This document shows, in pieces, positions 58,290 through 64,000 of a stretch of 64,000 nucleotides of DNA. Location of the stretch: assembly GCA_010015655.1 (NCBI GenBank), contig ML976711.1, forward strand, positions 420,013 through 484,012, written 5' to 3'. Position 1 is the stretch's first letter, and each line of letters starts with the position of its first letter. This DNA is from Bimuria novae-zelandiae CBS 107.79 (taxonomy: Eukaryota; Ascomycota; Dothideomycetes; Pleosporales; Didymosphaeriaceae). A model generated the notes under the pieces. It had not been told where the DNA came from. It saw nothing but the letters and a program-made list of their open reading frames with translations, and did no database searches. The translations under genes were made by a program, and so were the position numbers.

Positions 58290-60896
58290 AGATATGTCTA
58301 TCGTGACCGTTAGGTCTTCCTGTATGAGTGCGAGGTACTATTCCTTACCAACTGTAGATACATTGGCGGCGCCTGTATTAGGGAGGATTCCTTGGTACAC
58401 AGATCGCGTGTATCGGTCCTTAATAAGGAATTGCGACGCCGGTGATAACGGTACGTCTCTGCTATATATATCTTCACTAGAGATATAGTGTATAAACACT
58501 TAATCTATAAGTTATTACTTTTTAAAAAATTAATGTTCCGCGTAAGTAGTTATAAATTGCTAATTATTAATGTTATACTACTAATCGCTGTTATTGTTAT
58601 TGTCCTTATAGTTCTTACTACCTTTATACTCTGCAAGGTGCACAGAGAAGTCTGTAGGCAGTAGTGTGCCTATAAAGTAACATGCAGAGAAGAACTGTGT
58701 GCAGGCAGCTTTGCGTTTCTTATTAGTATGGTTGGTTAACTAGCAGCCTTCTTTCTAGCAGACAAAGCACTTCTTCTTCCAGCGTAGCGTTATAAATTCA
58801 CGTTTGCTATCATTACTATTAAAGCGCTAATTGCCTCTATTACCTTAGCCTCTTTGGAATCCGCCTACAAATCCGCCTTTGCCTCTAAATCCTCTTTAAG
58901 TTCTTCTATTCCTATTATTATAGCAGTAGTTAAGGTAGTACTAGTCTATAGCAATTATCTCACTCCCTATAAGTATTTGCCTTATTTGCTAACGTGTAAG
59001 GTACGTCTTAACTATAGACTATAGGTCTACAAAGAGTCCTTCGCAGATTATAGCTAGCTTAAAGAGTACTATTTTAAGTTCTAGAACTCCCTAGCACGCG
59101 TTAATAATAGTTATACATAGGGTATTTTTACCTTTAAAGTTCTTACTAAGCGCGCGTTAGCATAATTATAGCTTATTAAGTAATATCTATAGCACCTTAT
59201 ATAAGCTTTTATTAGGGTTCTCCATGCGCGTACGGGCGAAGGTTATAGTTATTTAGTCTATATAGTAGTGTTAATAGTAGACGTCGTGATTAAAGTGGTT
59301 CTTAATTACTGTGTACGCATTAGAAAAGCTGTCACCTCTATCCACAACTTGTATATAGAATATCTCTGCTCGCCTAGTAAGAATACGGGGAAACACAGCG
59401 TGGAACTACTCTTTATGGATGTCCACCTGCCAATAAATGCTAAAGAAGATCTTAATTTTATTATTAAGTAGATTATACACATCTCCTGTATATTTCTTAT
59501 TATTATTCTAAAGCTTAGAGAACTGCGTGATTGTGTTAGCGTTAAGTTAGTCGTTACGGGACCAGCGCGGCGGCATTATTTTATATAAGTTATGTAGTAG
59601 CTCTGGTGGTCTGCCTGGTACACCGTTCACAGGTTGTTGTGGAAACGGCGTAATTTCGCGATATGCAATCGCTGGCGGCCGTGTCTGTGTTTATAGTCGC
59701 TATTGCTATAATTACGTATCTTATTCCTACTATTACCGAGACTAAGGTTCTCTAAGCGCACCACTCATAAAGTACAGTTATTAACTATTATTACTCTATT
59801 TTAGTAGTTAGATTTTATTTATTTAGTGCATTAGTTATAGCTTTTGTGTTTTAGATTAGTTTTAAGCGTCGTGTCCTACTTCGTGCTATTTACTTCGCTA
59901 TAATTACTTTCGCTACTACCTGTCTTGCTGCGAGTGCTCTAGCTATTATAACTATAGTGCATGTGTACTAGCTAGTAGACTATCCTGCTACAGTTATTGC
60001 TACTTAATTATTAAAGGTATCTGTTTTGCGTTCTGCTGGCGCTTGTATGCCCTTAATCGTTAGTCAAATATTTTAGCTTTAAATTCCACAGGGTCCCATT
60101 CGGGAGTATTCTTTAGAGTAGATAGATTATAGAGGGAATTAGCAAGCCTTGCGCGATTGTTGCCTGTGTAGACTCCTCTATGCTGTAGGACTATCTTTAG
60201 AGATTTTAGTGTATTACGGTTAACCTTATAGAATAGCTCCTTTGTCTATCCTTTAAAATCGTAATAGTAGTCTATACATAGATCGTCGTCCTAGGCTATT
60301 AATGCGTTATAATCGCGAATAATTTTAGTAACCTAGGTTATTGCGTGTATCTCGTCTGCGTCTATTAGTATAGGTACGTCCTAGAGAGATGTGTTGACAG
60401 ATTCTAGCGCCACTAGATATAGGCAGTCTCCTATAAGGTACTTTATAGTATATTTAGCCTAGCGCGAAGTAGCTTCCTAGCGTTTACTTAAGCTATGCTC
60501 TAACTAATTATCGCGTAGTTAAGCTTAAGCTTAAGTATTAGTATTATCTACTATACTGTCGCTGCTCTTATTATCTGCTATTATACTAGCGGTGTTAACT
60601 TGTTATTAATATAGTTGTCTCGTTAGTTAGTTGTTTCCGACGTGTGTTAGTGTACGTAACTAGGTTGTCTAGAGACGTTTGTATAGTAAATTATAATACG
60701 TTACTAACGCGCTCTGTGTCCGCGGATTAGCCTAAACTAGTAGCTTTAGAGGTTAGTTAAGAGTGCTTTATATTATCTCTGCCTTACTCTATTCTTAGCA
60801 CAGTCTGTATTAACCCGAGATTTTTTACGTTAGGTTATTAATAGCCTATCTCTTTTTCCTTACTGTCTGTGATAGCTTCTCGCGATTACTAATTAG

Positions 60897-61165
60897 TGTT
60901 AAGAGGACTTATTGCACTAGTGCTAAAAGGAAATACTTAATAATAAGTTACATTGGGTTAATTGATGCTTGTTTTTTCGTTCTATCTACTAAGGAGTGAA
61001 GTATATCGCGGGGTATGGAAGCTAGTCCTATATGGGGTTCGCTCCATACACATAGTGTTTTGCAACACGATAGAGGCCTTAATAACTATTAACAGAATGC
61101 TCGCTCCTCCGCACACGCACCTTCCTTGTAACATGCCTAAGGCCGTTGAAGTTGTTAATCCGACA
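60897..61165 (-). repeat. 5' LTR of copia element 1
   Basis: 269 bp, starting TGTTAAGAGG on the plus strand and ending TTAATCCGACA. The transcription direction for this element is leftwards. Confidence 0.88.
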
Positions 61166-61170
61166 TTTAC
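61166..61170. repeat. target-site duplication of copia element 1, right
   Basis: TTTAC, matching 55161-55165. Confidence 0.9.
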
Positions 61171-62855
61171 GCCTTATATAAGCCTTTAGATATAACTACT
61201 ATTAAATACATTAACTAGAAGGTTAAGATCTATATAAATTAATTATAAAGCTATAATATAACTCTAGATTATTATACTATTAATTTGGTCTTATAGTAAG
61301 AGGTTACTACTATTTACCTATTTTATTATTTAATAATTAAGGCTAGTGCGCGTTACTAGTTATTTTAAGAAATTATTTAGTGTATAAAACTACTTATAAA
61401 ACTTAATTACTAAGCTATAGTTTTATTTTATATTAGGCTTAAGGCCTACCTATAGTAGCTTAGCGTATAGGTAAGACTTAGTTACTAATTATATAAGCTT
61501 AATAAACTCTAGGGGTAGTTTAATAGGAAGGGTATTTACTAGTTTTTAGTAAAATTAGCTATAAAGGGCTAGTTAAATTATAATAAAATATTAGTAACAG
61601 TATTATCCCGCGTTAAGATCTATTATAAGTATAAGGTAACGTCTATTGCTACAGCTTATATAAGGATTTCGCGGAGGTAATCTATAGAGGCCTGTCCTTA
61701 GGTAGTTCTATCCTTTAGGCTGGTCTCTGCTATTGTGTTATTTATATAGATAATCACCGTGCTATGCGCCTAGTTTTTACCTCAGAGCTTAAAGGCTAGC
61801 TTAATTACGCGAATCTCTAGTGTGTTTATTTAAAGACTTTATTTATCTTACTTAAGTTTATATAAGAAGGCGTGCTATTACAGCACCTTTTTTAAATAAA
61901 ACTACTAGTCCCCCTATATAAGATTACTTATATCCTATAAAGCGCTTATTACTCTATTTAATGCGTTAGTAAAAAGATAATAGATAAGGCAGCTAGTATT
62001 ATTAAATAGCTATATTTTATTAAACTATAGTAGTAGGTCTCTTTACTAAGTTAGGTCTTTAGTTATACCTTTAGTAAGTAGGCGAAAGCTTCTAGGCTTC
62101 ACGAATATAGCTATATAATCTTATAATTATTTTAAGAACGTACGTCCTAGCGTAATAACTTAGCTATAGAAACTAAAGAATCTAGCTATCTTATAGGCTT
62201 ATAATTATATAAGTCTATTATTAGCAAGCGCTATTAAGACTAGCTAAATTACCTTATTAAGTTTTCTTTTAGAAAGGTAAGCTATTATAAAAATTATATT
62301 AATTTTAACTCTTAAGCCTTTTATAGTAGTACTTATAGTATCTTTAGTGCTATTATAGCGTAAGCCTAGCACGTTAGTAATTATATTATAATTTTTATTA
62401 ATTAATTAAAGTACTTCCTCTACTAGTGTTGCTAACGGCTTAAAGACGTATATAAAGTTATCTAAATAATATATAAGGTACTTTTATCTAAGGTGTAATT
62501 AGAGCACCTAATAGAAGCCTTTTATAAATAAGTTAAATAGGAAGGGTACTATACATAGGCTAAAGGGGTGGTAGTTCTCGTAGTAGAACTAGCCTTGCTA
62601 CTAGAAGCCTAGTAGCTATCGTTAGTGTGGTACTACTAGTATTATCCTAAAGGCGTCCTTAAGGTCCTTTTTAATAAGAAGGGCTCCTCTACCTACGTGG
62701 CGTACTAGCTTAAAAATGTCTTCTACTATAGTATAGTGTAGTATAGCAATATTAAAGTATATCTAGTTATTAACTAAGTTACCTATAAGATAAGAGAGAT
62801 AATATATTCGTTTTTATCCTTTATTTACTTTAGGTACTAGTCTAAGTAGGGAGCT
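61171..62855 (-). pseudogene. RIP-degraded reverse transcriptase of DIRS-like type
   Basis: The minus strand from about 62850 leftward contains, in one frame broken by stops, FKLVRHVGRGALLIKKDLKDAFRIILVV, then LLGF, FYYENYHPFSLCIVPFLFNLFIKGF and YLIYYLDNFIYV. The LKDAF and YLDNF (from YLDDF) boxes are reverse transcriptase active-site regions. The wording resembles DIRS-type rather than copia or LINE enzymes. RNase H-like sequence probably follows toward 61.2 kb. Copia element 1 split this remnant, and copia element 2 truncates or abuts it at 62856. Confidence 0.6.
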
Positions 62856-63124
62856 TGTCGGATTAACAACTTCAACGGCCTTAGGCATGTTACAAGGAAG
62901 GTGCGTGTGCGGAGGAGCGAGCATTCTGTCAATAGTTATCAAGGCCTCTATCGTGTTGCGAAACACTATGTGTATGGAGCGAACCCCATATGGGACTAGC
63001 TTTCATACCCCGCGATATACTTCACTCCTCAGTAGATAGAACGAAAAAACAAGCATTAATCAACCCAATGTAACTCGTTATTAAGTATTTCCTTTTAGCA
63101 CTAGTGCAACAAGTTTTCCTAACA
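62856..63124 (+). repeat. 5' LTR of copia element 2
   Basis: It begins TGTCGGATTAAC and ends CCTAACA; same length (269 bp) as the two LTRs of element 1. Confidence 0.88.
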
Positions 63125-64000
63125 CTAATTAGTAATCGCGAGAAGCTATCACAGACAGTAAGAAAAAAGAGATAGGCTATTAACAACCTAACGTAAGAAA
63201 TCTCGGGTCAATGCAGACTGTGCTAAGAACAGAGCAAGGTAGAGATAACACAAAGCACTCTTAACCAACCTCTAAAGCTACTAGTTTAGGCTAATCCGCG
63301 GACACAGAGCGCGTCAGTAACGCATTATAATTCACCGTATAAATATTTCTAAACAACCTAGTTACGTACACCAACACACGTCGGAAACAACCAATCAACG
63401 AGATAACCACATTAACAACAAGTTAACACCGCTAGTATAATAGCAGATAACTAGAGCAGCGACAGCGTAGTAAATAATACTAATACTTAAGCTTAAGCTT
63501 AACTACGCGATAATTAGTCAGAGCATAGCTTAAGTAAACGCCAGGAAGCTACTTCGCGCTAGGCTAAATATACTATAAAGTACCTTATAGGAGACTGCCT
63601 ATATCTAGTAGCGCTAGAATCTGTCAACACATCTCTCTAGGACGTACCTATACTAACAGACGCAAACGAGATGCACGCAATAACCTAGGTTACTAAAATT
63701 ATTCGCGATTATAACGCATTAATAGCCTAGGACGACGATCTATGTGTAGACTACTACTATAATTTTAAAGGATAGACAAAGGAGCTATTCTACAAGGTTA
63801 ACTATAATACACTAAAATCTCTAAAGATGGTCCTATAGCATAGAGGAGTCTACACAGGCAACAACCGCGCGAGGCTTGCTAATTCCCTCTATAATCTATC
63901 TACTCTAGAGAATACTCCCGAATAGGACCCTGTGGAATTTAAAGCTATAATATTCGACCAACGATTAAGGGCATACAAGCGCTAGCAGAACGTAAAACAG
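62856..64000 (+). mobile_element. Ty1/copia retrotransposon 2 (same family, opposite orientation), 5' part only
   Basis: A 269-bp LTR (62856-63124) nearly identical to those of element 1 but inverted is followed by the same internal sequence, now on the plus strand. Decayed gag text runs to the window end (for example EMHAIT, DYNALIA, DDDLCVDYYYNFKG, NNRARLANSLYNLSTLENTPE), with TAG in place of probable CAG codons. The rest lies beyond the window. Confidence 0.85.

Larger units (their letters stand above)
55166..61165 (-). mobile_element. Ty1/copia LTR retrotransposon 1, complete but RIP-degraded, 6000 bp
   Basis: Two 269-bp LTRs in direct orientation (55166-55434 and 60897-61165), bounded by the TTTAC duplication, enclose a minus-strand gag-pol. 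Order from the 5' LTR on the right: gag; CCHC knuckle near 58.75 kb (KKCFVC); the protease/pre-integrase region with DAPTLFLLCLADMDRL at 58065-58289; integrase at about 57.6-58.0 kb (RLARLLKDAS, VDLATSF, LTHNAG); reverse transcriptase at about 56.4-56.6 kb (YDITQAYPQA, ILAHLPTKLAPRYPKGT, LYRIAEAGVHWW). Integrase before RT is the copia order. A polypurine tract AAGAAAGAAAAGA adjoins the 3' LTR near 55440-55455. Many TAG/TAA codons; inactive. Confidence 0.9.

Noticed and set aside
37143..64000. CRISPR-like or other spaced repeat array
   Set aside because: No regularly spaced direct repeats were seen; the repetition is from transposons, and the organism is a fungus.

Overview
The window is nuclear DNA of a filamentous ascomycete (Pezizomycotina; a Dothideomycete is my guess from the look of the proteins, not something proven here). 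Short spliced introns of 45-190 nt with GTRNGT donors and CTAAC-like branch sites, a Cdc28/NIMX-type CDK with the filamentous-fungal insert, CreC, a CreD-type arrestin, HET and 2EXR-type genes, and repeat-induced point mutation (RIP) all point that way.

Layout. About 1-29.5 kb is a GC-balanced gene-rich arm: a GH16-like protein cut by the window edge, a small membrane protein, a HET-domain gene with broken frame, a conserved membrane protein, a mitochondrial hydroxyacid-oxoacid transhydrogenase, an ABCG half-transporter, an ALKBH1-type dioxygenase divergent from the cell-cycle kinase CDK1, a GH18 chitinase with a C-terminal UBA domain, a CreD-like alpha-arrestin, the WD40 protein CreC, the mitochondrial GTPase Gem1/Miro and a Zds-type protein. 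A 228-bp inverted-repeat element lies between the last two. At 29.5-31.8 kb sits a RIP-degraded piggyBac-type transposon. An Slm1-like TORC2 effector (32.6-34.2 kb) and a decayed 2EXR-like gene (34.9-36.2 kb) follow.

From about 37.1 kb to the end the DNA is an AT-rich, repeat-filled compartment. It holds two Tad-like LINEs on the minus strand, the first interrupted by two pogo/Fot1-type DNA transposons and the second with a 12-bp target duplication. Then come a nearly intact Tc1-type transposase with one in-frame stop, a 6,000-bp Ty1/copia element with two 269-bp LTRs and a TTTAC duplication, a RIP-degraded DIRS-like reverse transcriptase, and the start of a second copia copy in opposite orientation running off the end.

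Functional links. CreC and the CreD-like arrestin act in the ubiquitin arm of carbon catabolite repression in Aspergillus and lie about 1.2 kb apart here. CDK1 and the Zds-type protein both belong to cell-cycle control. Most other neighbours are unrelated housekeeping genes. Exon structures were built by hand from splice motifs and frame continuity; for each spliced gene called intact, the exon lengths add up to a multiple of three. No search or transcript data were available.
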